64,000 bases of DNA from CAYVAP01 sp964343195. GTDB lineage: Bacteria; Bacteroidota; Bacteroidia; J057. The notes under the pieces were generated by a model. That model was not told the DNA's origin. It searched no databases and worked only from the letters and a program-made list of their open reading frames with translations. Of this stretch, positions 16,656 through 25,489 are shown piece by piece (positions within the stretch are counted from its first letter, which is position 1; the number at the start of each line of letters is the position of its first letter). Made by a program: the position numbers and the translations under genes. The stretch is from the NCBI GenBank assembly GCA_964343195.1, contig CAYFIR010000001.1, positions 148,889 through 212,888 on the forward strand. Reading direction: 5' to 3'.

Positions 16656-18505
16656 TTAATAGATAATTCTTGTTTTAAATATTTCCTGAAGTTTGTCTAA
16701 CGCAGGATTTTCCTTTGCCATCTCTCTCAGCTTCTGGTCATCAGTATATGGTATTGATTGCTCATTATCAGTGCCTCCGCTGTCTATTTGATATTCGACG
16801 AATAAATCCGGAACTTCTAAATTTTCTCTTAAAAAGGGCAGTAGTCCATCTTCCCTGGACACCAGATCCCGATACAACTCGTCTTTTACGATGTAAGTCC
16901 AGCGATTATGTTCAAGTTCGGATCGGCCATTTCTTATGATGGAAGCCAAATTCATCTTGTTGTTATTCTCTAACTGTTTAGCGAATGCTTCCAGAGATTT
17001 CTCAAAGGTTTCCTTGGGTATTTCGACGGCTGGATTAAGATCAAAGGTTCGGTTTTCGTCTTTTGCTGATTTTTCCTTGAGTTCCGCTTTTTTTGCATCC
17101 AGCACCGACTTCATCGAATTGAGGTTGTCGCCAAGCTTGAGGCCTCCCTCTCTTTGGCGTCTGCGCCGTCTGGTAGAAGACGGTGATTCAGCAGGAACGG
17201 AAGGTGTTACCTCTGAAACCGACTCGGGCTGAGGCTCCTGTTTCTCCTCTTGAGTGGGAGCGGAATGGGTTTCCTCCTTCTCCTCGGGCTGTTTGGGAGA
17301 ATTGACGGGAGGATCTGAATGAGAAGGTGTGGAATTTTGCTCAGCTCGCTGGGTTATGGATTTTTTTTTTCCGGCTGAGGTGTAGGAGATCCATTGGCCG
17401 CGACACGAATGGCCTGGCTGAGGTGAGCCAGCTTGATCAGGGTCAGTTCCACGATCAGTCGCGGATTACTGGCAGATTTTATTTTTTGTTCGGCCTCGGA
17501 ACAGAGGTTAAAAGCATTTAGTAGAAAGCTGGGATCAAGTTCCTGGCTTTGCTGCTGATAATTGGCCTTAACATTTTCGGAGGTTTCCAGCAGTTGGATG
17601 GTGCTGGGATCCTGGCATACCAGGAGGTTGCGAAAATGCTCGTTCATGCCGACGAGGATATCCTTGGCCTCGAATCCCTTGCCAATGATTTCATCCAGCA
17701 TGAGCAGCAACTGGGTATGATTCTGGTCCTGCATATACTTGACTGCCTTGAAATAGTATTCATAGTCAAGTATGTTCAGGTTCTCCAGGACCTTTTCAAA
17801 GGTGAGCTTGCCACCTGAGTAGCTGACCAACTGGTCAAACAGGCTCAGCGCATCCCTTAGAGCACCATCTGCCTTAAGGGCGATTTGCTGAAGGGCTGCA
17901 TATTCTGCATCCAGTTTCTCTTCGGTTGCAATGTGCTGCAGGTGGGCAGCAATGTCATCCACCCGGATACGGCGGAAGTCAAATTTCTGACAGCGGGACA
18001 GGATGGTTGGCAGGATTTTGTGCTTTTCCGTCGTCGCCAGAATGAACAGTACGTGAGCGGGGGGCTCCTCCAGCGTTTTTAGAAACGCATTGAAAGCCGC
18101 CTGGGACAGCATGTGAACCTCATCGATGATATAGACGCTGCGTTTGCCATTGGGTGGCACATAGCGGGTTTGCTCGGTCAGGTTACGAATATCATCTACA
18201 CTGTTATTAGAGGCTGCATCCAGTTCGTGGATGTTAATGCTTTTTCCCTGGTTATAAGACTGGCAGGATTCGCACTGGTTACAGGGTTCTCCATCCTCCT
18301 GAAGGTTTTCACAGTTGATCGCCTTGGCCAGGATACGGGCACAGGTCGTCTTCCCCACTCCACGTGGACCAGAAAACAAAAAGGCATGCGCCAGTTGATC
18401 TAACAGGATGGCTCCCTTGAGGGTGTTGGTAACGTGGGCCTGTCCCACTACTGAGGCAAAGGTGCCGGGTCTGTACTTTCTGGCGGAGACGATATAGTTT
18501 CCCAT
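16656..18505 (-). CDS. dnaX: DNA polymerase III tau subunit, full length by -1 recoding at A10
   Basis: The frame from ATG 18505 stops at 17354-17356 right after a run of ten A residues (17361-17370, minus strand). The -1 frame is open through the run and on to a stop at 16656-16658 with no interruption: it reads GKKKSITQRAEQ, then a Pro/Glu/Ser-rich linker, RRRRQREGGLKLG and a C-terminal domain ending ENPALDKLQEIFKTRIIY. The joined product would be 616 residues, a normal tau length. Tau tethers the clamp loader to the polymerase core and helicase. A plain frameshift mutation would give the same picture, but an A-run just before the gamma stop is the known dnaX recoding layout. Confidence 0.8.
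17354..18505 (-). CDS. dnaX: DNA polymerase III gamma subunit (short dnaX product)
   Basis: 383 residues in the zero frame. AAA+ clamp-loader ATPase: Walker A GPRGVGKT (46-53), the four-Cys zinc module (Cys65, 75, 78, 81), Walker B IIDEVHML (126-133), sensor 1 ATTE and the SRC arginine-finger motif (170-172). The collar domain follows to ~350 and the protein ends in a short Pro/Lys tail at the A-run. The upstream TTG at 18511 is in frame, but the ATG at 18505 fits the family start (MGNYIVSARKYRP). Gamma lacks the core- and helicase-binding domains. Confidence 0.9.
   Translation of the reverse strand: MGNYIVSARKYRPGTFASVVGQAHVTNTLKGAILLDQLAHAFLFSGPRGVGKTTCARILAKAINCENLQEDGEPCNQCESCQSYNQGKSINIHELDAASNNSVDDIRNLTEQTRYVPPNGKRSVYIIDEVHMLSQAAFNAFLKTLEEPPAHVLFILATTEKHKILPTILSRCQKFDFRRIRVDDIAAHLQHIATEEKLDAEYAALQQIALKADGALRDALSLFDQLVSYSGGKLTFEKVLENLNILDYEYYFKAVKYMQDQNHTQLLLMLDEIIGKGFEAKDILVGMNEHFRNLLVCQDPSTIQLLETSENVKANYQQQSQELDPSFLLNAFNLCSEAEQKIKSASNPRLIVELTLIKLAHLSQAIRVAANGSPTPQPEKKNP
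17361..17370 (-). promoter_or_regulatory. Slippery A10 run, dnaX recoding site
   Basis: Ten consecutive A residues in the mRNA (T10 on the plus strand), reading GAA AAA AAA AAT CCA TAA in the zero frame. Ribosomal -1 slippage, or RNA polymerase adding one A, opens the tau frame. I see no strong Shine-Dalgarno-like stimulator upstream and only a weak CAGC/GCTG hairpin downstream, which favours transcriptional slippage as in Thermus dnaX. That mechanism is inference. Confidence 0.75.
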
Positions 18506-18601
18506 ACTCAAAGTTAATCAAAATCGGCTAATGAGGTGAGGGGCTGGGATTCATTGAGGTAACTTTATCTTCCTCACGTGTAGGCACGTAGCAGCGGATG
18601 A

Positions 18602-18631
18602 CAAAAAGCCTCGCGAAGGAATGCAGAGGCT
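18602..18631 (-). terminator. Terminator of mnmD overlapping its stop codon
   Basis: On the minus strand AGCCTC (18631-18626) pairs with GAGGCT (18612-18607) and is followed by TTTTG. The first arm overlaps the TAG stop of the methyltransferase gene. Confidence 0.65.
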
Positions 18632-19310
18632 ACTCCGGTTTCCGGGCCCTGAGCATTTCTCGCTTGCCTGGAGGACCAGGGATTCGTTCTACTTCAAAGC
18701 CTGCGGCCTGCAATGCACGCCTCACCACACCTTTGGCGCAATAGCTGACCCAGATACCTGCAGGATTCATCCATTCAAAAATCCTGCAGAAGACCTCTTC
18801 TGTCCACAACTCAGGCTGCGCACCGGGCGCAAATGCATCCCAATACACCAGATCATATTTGTTCTCAGGCTCAAAGTCCTCTAACCGGTTTTGGACTTTC
18901 TTCAATGCAAACCCCTCTCCCAGTAACTGTGATTTATTCCAGTCAGCCTCGTGGAGAGCATTTAGCCGGGTCTGCCCATCGGGGGCATGTAGCTGCTGGG
19001 GAAAGTTGAGTCCACTCCATTGATCCCTCGAAAGTGGGTAGGCTTCCAGGGCAGTATAGTGTACCGGATAGCCTCGCTCTGATATCCAGGTAAGCCACGC
19101 ATTCAGTCCGGTCCCCAGGCCCATTTCAAAAATATGCATAGGCTCTTCGCGCTGCCAGTCTCTTGCTTCCAGGCCGGCCTTTATAAAAACATGCATGGAT
19201 TCCTGGATGGCTCCATGTACCGAATGGTAGTGTTGGTCGAAGCGCGGTGAAAAAAGGGTGCTGGAACCATCTGCAGTGAGGTAAGGCTGAGGATTTTGGG
19301 AATGACTCAT
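18630..19310 (-). CDS. mnmD: tRNA U34 5-methylaminomethyl-2-thiouridine methyltransferase (MnmD type)
   Basis: 226 residues, ATG at 19310. Stand-alone MnmC-type methyltransferase domain: the family N-terminus (PYLTADGSSTLFSPRFDQHYHSVHGAIQES), SAM motif FEMGLGTGLNAWLT, acidic loop YTALEAYPL, the active-site stretch YDLVYWDAFAPGAQPELWT and a closing GPPGKREML. It should methylate the wobble uridine side chain in tRNAs to finish mnm5s2U. The FAD oxidoreductase half of E. coli MnmC is absent, which is normal for MnmD-type proteins in Bacteroidota. Not co-transcribed with dnaX if the terminator between them works. Confidence 0.88.
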   Translation of the reverse strand: MSHSQNPQPYLTADGSSTLFSPRFDQHYHSVHGAIQESMHVFIKAGLEARDWQREEPMHIFEMGLGTGLNAWLTWISERGYPVHYTALEAYPLSRDQWSGLNFPQQLHAPDGQTRLNALHEADWNKSQLLGEGFALKKVQNRLEDFEPENKYDLVYWDAFAPGAQPELWTEEVFCRIFEWMNPAGIWVSYCAKGVVRRALQAAGFEVERIPGPPGKREMLRARKPE

Positions 19311-19689
19311 GTTACAAATTAGGGCGTTTTCTGACGCATTGTGAAGTGGGAATCTGGCCCTTTAGGTAATGAATTGAAAGGTATGTGAAAAAGTTTTTTA
19401 GCAGAATCGGAGGTTCTATGCCTTGCCTTACATGAGTTTATTTCAGAGCAACACAACCTCCCGCTACTGGAAATCCCGGTTTAAAGCTCCACGGTAGCAA
19501 TTTGTGGTGCAGTGCTGTTTCGTGAATGGAAAAAATCTGCGGGGGAATGGTAAAAACCCGTCGCTGAATTGCACGCCTAAGACATCGAATGAATGCAGAA
19601 GAAGATTACATAGGCCTGTTATACGGCTTCTGATGTGCGCATAAATGGCCCACGGATTATTTGAATTTTTATGGTGAAAATATTTCGCC
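19311..19689. other. Intergenic region upstream of mnmD and the SBBP gene
   Basis: This 379-bp divergent gap has frequent stops in all frames. I see no RNA gene, long repeat or strong hairpin, and no convincing TAnnTTTG box. It presumably carries the two outward promoters. Confidence 0.4.
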
Positions 19690-22431
19690 ATGCTAAATAA
19701 TCAGTTGCTAATTATCGTGAGACGGGCCATACTATTGGCGGGGATGATATGGTTGGCATATGGTGGCGTTAACGGACAACCAGCCTCATACTCTTCCCTT
19801 ATCAAGCAATATAACAGTAATGTATTGTTTGAAGAAAACCTTGGCCAGTACAATGACTCCATAGCGTACCTCTGCAAACTATATGATGAGCAGGTTCGCT
19901 TTATTGAAACGGGCCTGAGCATAGCGCTCATGCGTGGAACCATAGATACTGCGGCACCAGCCGACCTGCCCAAGTACCGGCAGCATCAGTGGCCGGAAGC
20001 CGGTGGTTGGGAAGCCCTCGTATGGAACCTGGAATTTGTAGGAGCAGACACTGCCGGGCAGTGGGAGCCCTATCAGTGCCTGGGGGGAGTTCAGAACTAC
20101 CTGAGAAGCACTGGCAGTTTTACGGGTGTTTCAAGTTACGCGGAGCTATGGTATGAAGATATATATCCCGGTATATCCCTGCGTTACTATGGGGCAGAAG
20201 AAAGCGCCCTGAAGTATGACTTCGTGCTCGAGGCAGGACTTACACAGGCAACCAACATCGTGGTCGAAGCTCAGGGAGTTGATAATATGACCCTGGACGC
20301 TGAAGGAAAGCTGCAAATTCACACCGCATGGGGAGTGGTGGAAGAAGCAGTACCATATGCTTACCAGATAATCGATGGAGCCGAAGTAGAAGTAGCCGCT
20401 GAGTATGTACTCCTAGGCAGCAATAGATTTGGTTTTGACATCACAGGTCGGGTTCATCCTTCCTACCCTGTAGTCATTGATCCTCTGACATTGAACTGGG
20501 GTACTTTTCTGCATGGTAGTGGATCAGATGATTACATCATGGCCATTGATGTAGACACCGCTGGCAACATTTATTCAACTGGTTATACCCAGACACCAAG
20601 CTTTCCAGTGACTCCAGGTGTATTTCAGGCAACCCATGGGGGCAGTATGGATGTATTTGTAACCAAGGTGTCTCCAGGTGGAGCAGGTTTGGTCTATTCT
20701 ACCTTCATTGGGGGTACTTCCTGGGAAATGGGCTACGGAATCATGGTGGACATCGACGGAAAAGCCTACGTATCTGGCTTCAGCCGCTCCAGTGACCTGC
20801 CCGTCAGAGGAGGTTTTCAAATGGTACATGGCGGCGGAACCATCGACGGATTCATCGCAGGACTATCAGAAAGCGGAGATAGCCTGTTATTTGGCACCTT
20901 CATCGGAGGTACAGAAAGAGACTACATTTATGACATGAGAATGGGCGACGATGGTTCGCTGTATATGACCGGATTCACCCTGTCGGTTGACTTCCCGGTA
21001 AGTACCGATGCCTATCAGGGGACATATGGCGGATCCGGGGACGGCTTTGTAGCCAGGGTAAGCGTCAATGGAGACAGTCTGCTGTATAGCACCTATCTGG
21101 GAGGAACAGGCTACGAAATCTGTAATGCCATTATACTGGATGAGGGTACTACCTGGCTGGTAGGAACCACCAGTTCAGCTGATATGCCGATCACAGCCGA
21201 CGCACTCCAGGACAGTATTTCGTATGTTTCTGGCTACACCCAGCAGGATGCATTTCTGGTTCACCTGGGGGCAGATGGCGACAGCCTGTTATACGGTACC
21301 TTCCTGGGGGGCTACGAGTCAGATGAAGCCCAGGCCATCAGCCTGAATGCCGCCGGTGAAATCATCATCGGAGGAATGACCTATTCCGTGGACTTTCCTA
21401 CTTCAGCCGATGCCCTGATGGAAGGCTCGCACCCCAATCTGGGCGGCGGGGACCTCTTCATCACACGACTGGATTCTCTGGGACAGCAAATCCAGCACAG
21501 CACCTACATTGGGGGCAGTGAGAATGAATACTGCAAAGCCCTCAGAATGATGAACGATGACGAAGTGGCCCTTCTGGGATCTACCCGGTCACCCAACTTC
21601 CCCATCAGCGCAGGTTCCGCAGGTTATGCCGGAGGATATGATGCCTATGTGCTGATTTATCAAATCGATAACGGAACTCTTGAGGAAAATACCCTGTTCG
21701 GAGGATACTACAATGATTATCCCCGTTCGCCAGGAAGTATGCTGATCGAGGATGATGGAGAGCTCAGAGTAGCAGTTACCACACACAGTCCCGGTATGCC
21801 AGTGGCGGGTAGTACTTACCAGTCTACCAAAACCAATGGAGTGGATGACACCCCGTGGATTGGAGGAATTGAGGTGGGAACAGTCCTGGAAGCTAACCTG
21901 GACCAATTTGAGGTTAGAGCCGTCGAAAAAGGAGCGGAACTACAGTGGAGTCTGGAAGCCAATAACAGTGAAGGCGAAATTCGCATACAGCGCTCAGAAG
22001 AGTCTACAGGCAAATGGGAAGATATTGCCACTACCCAGGTCTGGAGTCGCAGTCAGGAAGGGGATTACCTGGATGAAGACCTCACCTATGGAGGAACGTA
22101 TCACTACCGCCTGTCATACATGGACCTGAACGGCAAACAGGTGCTCTCCCCTGTGCGCACGTTAAACTGGACAGCGAGAGCATCTCAACCTGCATTAGCC
22201 ATCTATCCGAATCCCGCCAGCGCGCGAGTCATGATAGAGTTTGGAGGACCCGAAGTTCACAATAGCACCCTGAGGATTTGGGATACCCATGGCAGGCTAC
22301 AGTCCCAAGTGTCGGGAATTAGTACCCAGCAAGTAGAACTCGACGTCACCAACTGGCCCAGTGGCCTGTACATCTGCCAATGGGCTGCACCCGGTCAGGG
22401 ATCTGCCAGCCAGTGGGTGCAGGTGCAGTAA
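19690..22431 (+). CDS. SBBP-repeat beta-propeller surface protein, T9SS cargo
   Basis: 913 residues. Signal peptide at 1-29 (ends GVNG). An N-terminal ~240-residue all-beta domain (VLFEENLGQYNDSIAYL ... SYPVVIDPLTLNW) is the module that usually precedes SBBP repeats. Then come about eight SBBP repeats (~265-720), each with the pattern STYLGG/TFIGG plus D, DVFVTK or GFVARV, and TGFT or GYT with FPV; these build a beta propeller. A fibronectin-like segment follows, and the last ~80 residues (LAIYPNPASARVMIEF ... WPSGLYICQW) are a type A T9SS sorting domain. Surface adhesion or binding role is likely; ligand unknown. Confidence 0.9.
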   Translation: MLNNQLLIIVRRAILLAGMIWLAYGGVNGQPASYSSLIKQYNSNVLFEENLGQYNDSIAYLCKLYDEQVRFIETGLSIALMRGTIDTAAPADLPKYRQHQWPEAGGWEALVWNLEFVGADTAGQWEPYQCLGGVQNYLRSTGSFTGVSSYAELWYEDIYPGISLRYYGAEESALKYDFVLEAGLTQATNIVVEAQGVDNMTLDAEGKLQIHTAWGVVEEAVPYAYQIIDGAEVEVAAEYVLLGSNRFGFDITGRVHPSYPVVIDPLTLNWGTFLHGSGSDDYIMAIDVDTAGNIYSTGYTQTPSFPVTPGVFQATHGGSMDVFVTKVSPGGAGLVYSTFIGGTSWEMGYGIMVDIDGKAYVSGFSRSSDLPVRGGFQMVHGGGTIDGFIAGLSESGDSLLFGTFIGGTERDYIYDMRMGDDGSLYMTGFTLSVDFPVSTDAYQGTYGGSGDGFVARVSVNGDSLLYSTYLGGTGYEICNAIILDEGTTWLVGTTSSADMPITADALQDSISYVSGYTQQDAFLVHLGADGDSLLYGTFLGGYESDEAQAISLNAAGEIIIGGMTYSVDFPTSADALMEGSHPNLGGGDLFITRLDSLGQQIQHSTYIGGSENEYCKALRMMNDDEVALLGSTRSPNFPISAGSAGYAGGYDAYVLIYQIDNGTLEENTLFGGYYNDYPRSPGSMLIEDDGELRVAVTTHSPGMPVAGSTYQSTKTNGVDDTPWIGGIEVGTVLEANLDQFEVRAVEKGAELQWSLEANNSEGEIRIQRSEESTGKWEDIATTQVWSRSQEGDYLDEDLTYGGTYHYRLSYMDLNGKQVLSPVRTLNWTARASQPALAIYPNPASARVMIEFGGPEVHNSTLRIWDTHGRLQSQVSGISTQQVELDVTNWPSGLYICQWAAPGQGSASQWVQVQ

Positions 22432-22818
22432 TGAGAAAACGAAGAAGGGCTATAGGGGTTGTAAGGTGTATAGGGGTGCCAGGGATAACTACCCTGCCCA
22501 TATATACCTTATTTCCCTATAAGCACCTGGACAATAGAAATAAGGTATGAAGGGTATGGGGAAATGAAGGGAAACAGGTCCTACATTCCTTTATACCTCC
22601 ATTTCCTTTATACCTTTTACTGGTTTACATCTGTCCACCTGCTTAAGTAGTTGGACAGAATTAAATAGGTATGGAGTATATGAGGATATGGAGGCAAATC
22701 GCTGCTTGAGACCTTCATGCCTTCATTTCCTCCATACCTCTCTTTTATCGTTATTTCTGATCTTCTACTTACCCTCCATACCTCCATATCCTCTACCCCT
22801 ATCATTGCTCGGTCCTGC
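22432..22818. repeat. Repeat-rich intergenic region with GGTATGGAGG-type inverted blocks
   Basis: The 387-bp gap between convergent genes is made of inverted, purine/pyrimidine-biased units. A 45-bp block at 22719-22763 (minus orientation) matches 61248-61292 at 41 of 45 bases, and a 28-bp block at 22677-22704 matches the reverse complement of 61410-61437 at 26 of 28. Weaker relatives (GGTATGAAGGGTATGGGG near 22545; TTTATACCTCCATTTCC near 22590) lie to the left. A separate hairpin CTGTCCA/TGGACAG sits at 22631-22658. No gene is supported here. Confidence 0.7.
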
Positions 22819-23568
22819 CTAGGCCATCACCATGCCGCCATCGACGGTCATCACCTGACCGGTAACGTAGGTGGACATATCAGAAGCGAGGAATACACAG
22901 AGGTCGGCCACATCCTGGGGCTCTCCTGCCCGCTTGAGGGGAATGTTTTCCAGCCAGGCTTTCAGCTCTTTTTCAGGAAGCTCGGCGGTCATTTCGGTCG
23001 CGATGAAGCCTGGAGCTACCACATTGGCACGGATGCCCCGAGAGCCAATCTCACGAGCCAGTGACTTGGTAAAGCCGATCATACCCGCTTTGGAGGCAGC
23101 ATAGTTGGCCTGGCCTGCGTTGCCCTGGATACCCACTACGGAGCTGATGTTGATGATCGACCCGCTGCGCTGCTTGAGCATGGTTTTGAGAGCAGCCTTG
23201 GTGGTGTAAAAAACGCTGTTGAGATTGGTCTGAATGACCTGGTCCCATTGTTCAGCGCTCATGCGCAGCAGCAGGTTGTCCTTGGTGATGCCCGCGTTGT
23301 TGACGATGGTGTCCACCCGACCAAAAGTTTCCAGCATGTCCTTGATCATGGCTTCCACGGCCTCAAAGTCACCGGCATCAGTCTGGTAGCCTTTGGCCTC
23401 TACGCCATGCTCCTTGAGTTCGCCTTCGAGCGCCTGAGCTTTTTCGACAGAGGAGCGAAAGGTAAAGGCAACGGAGGCTCCATGTTGTGCAAAAGAGAGG
23501 GCGATGGCCCGGCCGATACCGCGCGTCGCACCAGTGATGAGGGCAACTTTTCCTTCGAGTAGCTTCAT
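22819..23568 (-). CDS. fabG: 3-oxoacyl-[acyl-carrier-protein] reductase
   Basis: 249 residues, the usual FabG length. Short-chain dehydrogenase with NADPH-binding TGATRGIGRAIA (12-23), NNAG (90-93), catalytic Ser143 in NISSVVG, Tyr156 and Lys160 in YAASK, and the C-terminal DGGMVMA close that is typical of true FabG. It reduces 3-oxoacyl-ACP in the elongation cycle of fatty-acid synthesis. Divergent from the acyl-ACP thioesterase gene at 23709, another fatty-acid enzyme, with a 140-bp shared upstream gap, so joint regulation is plausible. Confidence 0.93.
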   Translation of the reverse strand: MKLLEGKVALITGATRGIGRAIALSFAQHGASVAFTFRSSVEKAQALEGELKEHGVEAKGYQTDAGDFEAVEAMIKDMLETFGRVDTIVNNAGITKDNLLLRMSAEQWDQVIQTNLNSVFYTTKAALKTMLKQRSGSIINISSVVGIQGNAGQANYAASKAGMIGFTKSLAREIGSRGIRANVVAPGFIATEMTAELPEKELKAWLENIPLKRAGEPQDVADLCVFLASDMSTYVTGQVMTVDGGMVMA

Positions 23569-23708
23569 TGCGGGATTGTTTCGTTTGAAAATTAATGTTT
23601 AGGGGACTTGGGGAGTATAGAGAAAGAAATGCCCCTGGAGCCAGTCAACTATATTGCTTGGCTTGTCGGGCAAATATAGTTGTTTTGCAATAACCTGATA
23701 GCTTCTAC

Positions 23709-24458
23709 ATGCTCGCATTTCCCGGTTCATATACCTACCGCCTCCGTTCCAGTGATGCTGATGCCTCCGGCCGCATGAGCTTACCTGCCCTTATCAACCT
23801 TATGCAGGACGCTGCCTGGCAACATGCCGCAGCCCTTGAGGCGTCTGTAGAAGTCCTTCAGGCTCAGGGACTGACCTGGGTGCTCTCCCGCATGCGGGTG
23901 GAAATAGACCGCTACCCCGGTATGGGCGAAAGCATCACCCTCAACACCTGGCCATCGGGAAACGAGCGGCACTATACCTTTCGGGACTTTCGGTTTTTGA
24001 ATGAGGCAGGAGAAGAGATTGGCCGTGGGACCACTACCTGGGTGGTCCTGGACCTAAAAACCCGTCGGCCCATCCCCATGCCAGCAGAATGGCATGAGCG
24101 AACTCAGCCTCCAGCGGGTTGTAACCCTATTTCCCGCTCCATGGCCAGATGGGACCCGCCCGAGGCTCGCCCCAACTCCCTGCGGCAGAAAGTCAGCTGG
24201 CAGCACCTGGACATCAACCAGCACGTCAACCAGACCCACTATGTACGCTGGGCCCTGGCCCCGCTGCCTTCGGCCATCAACCGTGAAGCAGGCTGCCGTG
24301 AGATCGACCTGATCTTTCGCCGCGAAATCCTGATGGGGGACGCGCTACTCCTGGTTGCAGAGCCGGTCGGTGCAGATGAATTCTCCCACGCCATCTACCG
24401 CGAGACCGACCAGCAATTAATGGCACAGATGAGGAGCACCTGGGAGCCGCTGGGTTGA
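23709..24458 (+). CDS. Acyl-ACP thioesterase (FatA/FatB type)
   Basis: 249 residues, ATG at 23709. Double hot-dog thioesterase: N-terminal half with DADASGRMSLPALINLMQDAAWQHA and LTWVLSRMRVEIDRYP, then the second hot-dog with LDINQHVNQTHYVRWAL, whose Asn-His pair marks the active site. It would release free fatty acids from acyl-ACP. Divergent neighbour of fabG. The base composition is somewhat more GC-rich than in surrounding genes, and it is followed by a 490-bp mosaic of hairpins and a miniature element. Confidence 0.88.
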   Translation: MLAFPGSYTYRLRSSDADASGRMSLPALINLMQDAAWQHAAALEASVEVLQAQGLTWVLSRMRVEIDRYPGMGESITLNTWPSGNERHYTFRDFRFLNEAGEEIGRGTTTWVVLDLKTRRPIPMPAEWHERTQPPAGCNPISRSMARWDPPEARPNSLRQKVSWQHLDINQHVNQTHYVRWALAPLPSAINREAGCREIDLIFRREILMGDALLLVAEPVGADEFSHAIYRETDQQLMAQMRSTWEPLG

Positions 24459-24950
24459 TATCAGCGAACGCTTGCTGCGGATTAAAACCGCGCAGCAAGG
24501 TAGGAAGGCTGCCTTTTACAATATCTCCAATGTCATCCTGAACCTCGCAGCATAGCGGAGAGGTGAAGGACCTTAACCATTGCACTTTCCAGTGCTATGT
24601 GGGAAAGTGCTGCCCGTAAGTTTCTTCCCTTCGTCCAAAGGACTCTTCTCAGAATGACAAGTGTGGTGGTAAGGCAAACAGTTGATCGACGTCTCCTGAA
24701 CGTCGATCTACGCTGGTTTTCGGAGCTCCGTACCCGCTGTGTCGGGCTTGCTGCGGGTTAAAACCGCGCAGCAAGAAAGAGGGCTTACCTTTTACTAGCC
24801 GGGCGAATTTATTCCCCGGCTAGAGGAAAAGGTTGATCGACGTCTCCGCGCACGGCTACAAAACCCGACTCAGCCTTTTGTTCCTGGGAGGTCCGGGGGG
24901 GCATTGGAAAATGACCTTCCAAAGCGTAGCTTTCCGTAAACCCATATGCT
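24459..24950. repeat. Hairpin mosaic between thioesterase and lipoprotein genes
   Basis: A 30-bp palindromic unit occurs at 24470-24499 and 24746-24775 (29 of 30 identical; arms CTTGCTGCGG and CCGCGCAGCAAG), each followed by a CCTTTTAC-containing stretch. A GTTGATCGACGTCTCC unit occurs at 24681-24696 and 24832-24847; the first forms a 9-bp hairpin with ACGTCGATC at 24700-24708. CTAGCCGGG (24795-24803) pairs with CCCGGCTAG (24815-24823). A TIR-bounded element at 24531-24659 lies between the two 30-bp units. No gene is supported. Confidence 0.75.
24531..24659. mobile_element. Miniature TIR-bounded element (129 bp)
   Basis: The ends are TGTCATCCTGA (24531-24541) and TCAGAATGACA (24649-24659), inverted repeats matching at 10 of 11 positions. 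Inside, GCACTTTCC pairs with GGAAAGTGC to form a hairpin near 24580-24610. There is no coding capacity. The TGTCATCCTGA end plus a GAAGGACC-like stretch recalls short interspersed repeats common in environmental bacterial genomes; the link to a transposase is inference. Confidence 0.55.
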
Positions 24951-25433
24951 ATGCATTCACACATCATCAAACCCTTTGCCCTCCTTGCCCTGATTTTTAT
25001 TGCGATAGGTTGCAATCCTACCAAGCGTGCCATCAAGCAACATCCGGTCAGGGCCTACTTACCCACCGAGCTACAGGATCTATATTTTGGGATGCCGCTG
25101 AGCGAATTTGAAGGCATGCGCTCCGCTGAGGAGCAGCCCAGCGAGACCTACGACTTCCGGCGGGTATTCTTCGAGGAATTTTCCGACTCCGAGATTGAGT
25201 ATGTGGTGTATTACTTTGACAATGAAGGCGATCTCCCACTCTACGAAATCATCGTTGCTTATCGCGATGCGGACAGCCGGGATCAGACAGCCAGACGGCT
25301 GCTCGGCTCCCCCAACGCCGAGGAGGGGGAGTGGCGCTACGACAGCAGGGAAGGCTATGAGCTCATGGCCTGGGCTTTTCAAAAGAAACTGGTTTTTGCG
25401 GCTCCGTTACCCGGTACGGAGTGGAATGAATAA
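24951..25433 (+). CDS. Small hypothetical lipoprotein
   Basis: 160 residues. The signal sequence MHSHIIKPFALLALIFIAIG is followed by Cys21 (lipobox IAIGC), so it is probably lipidated. The mature part is acidic and mixed alpha/beta: LQDLYFGMPLSEFEGMR, then YVVYYFDNEGDLPLYEIIVAY. The LYFGMPLSEF pattern resembles helix-turn starts of small envelope proteins, but I recognise no family. It faces htpG tail to tail across a hairpin terminator. Confidence 0.75.
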   Translation: MHSHIIKPFALLALIFIAIGCNPTKRAIKQHPVRAYLPTELQDLYFGMPLSEFEGMRSAEEQPSETYDFRRVFFEEFSDSEIEYVVYYFDNEGDLPLYEIIVAYRDADSRDQTARRLLGSPNAEEGEWRYDSREGYELMAWAFQKKLVFAAPLPGTEWNE

Positions 25434-25437
25434 AAAA

Positions 25438-25465
25438 AGGGCTGGCGGAAATATCCACCAACCCA
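25438..25465. terminator. Bidirectional terminator between lipoprotein gene and htpG
   Basis: GGGCTGGCGGA (25439-25449) pairs with TCCACCAACCC (25454-25464), with two G-U pairs. A seven-base A-run stands at the left edge, giving a U-run for htpG on the minus strand. Confidence 0.65.
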
Positions 25466-25489
25466 AAGACTGACAAAGTGCAGTAGTAG

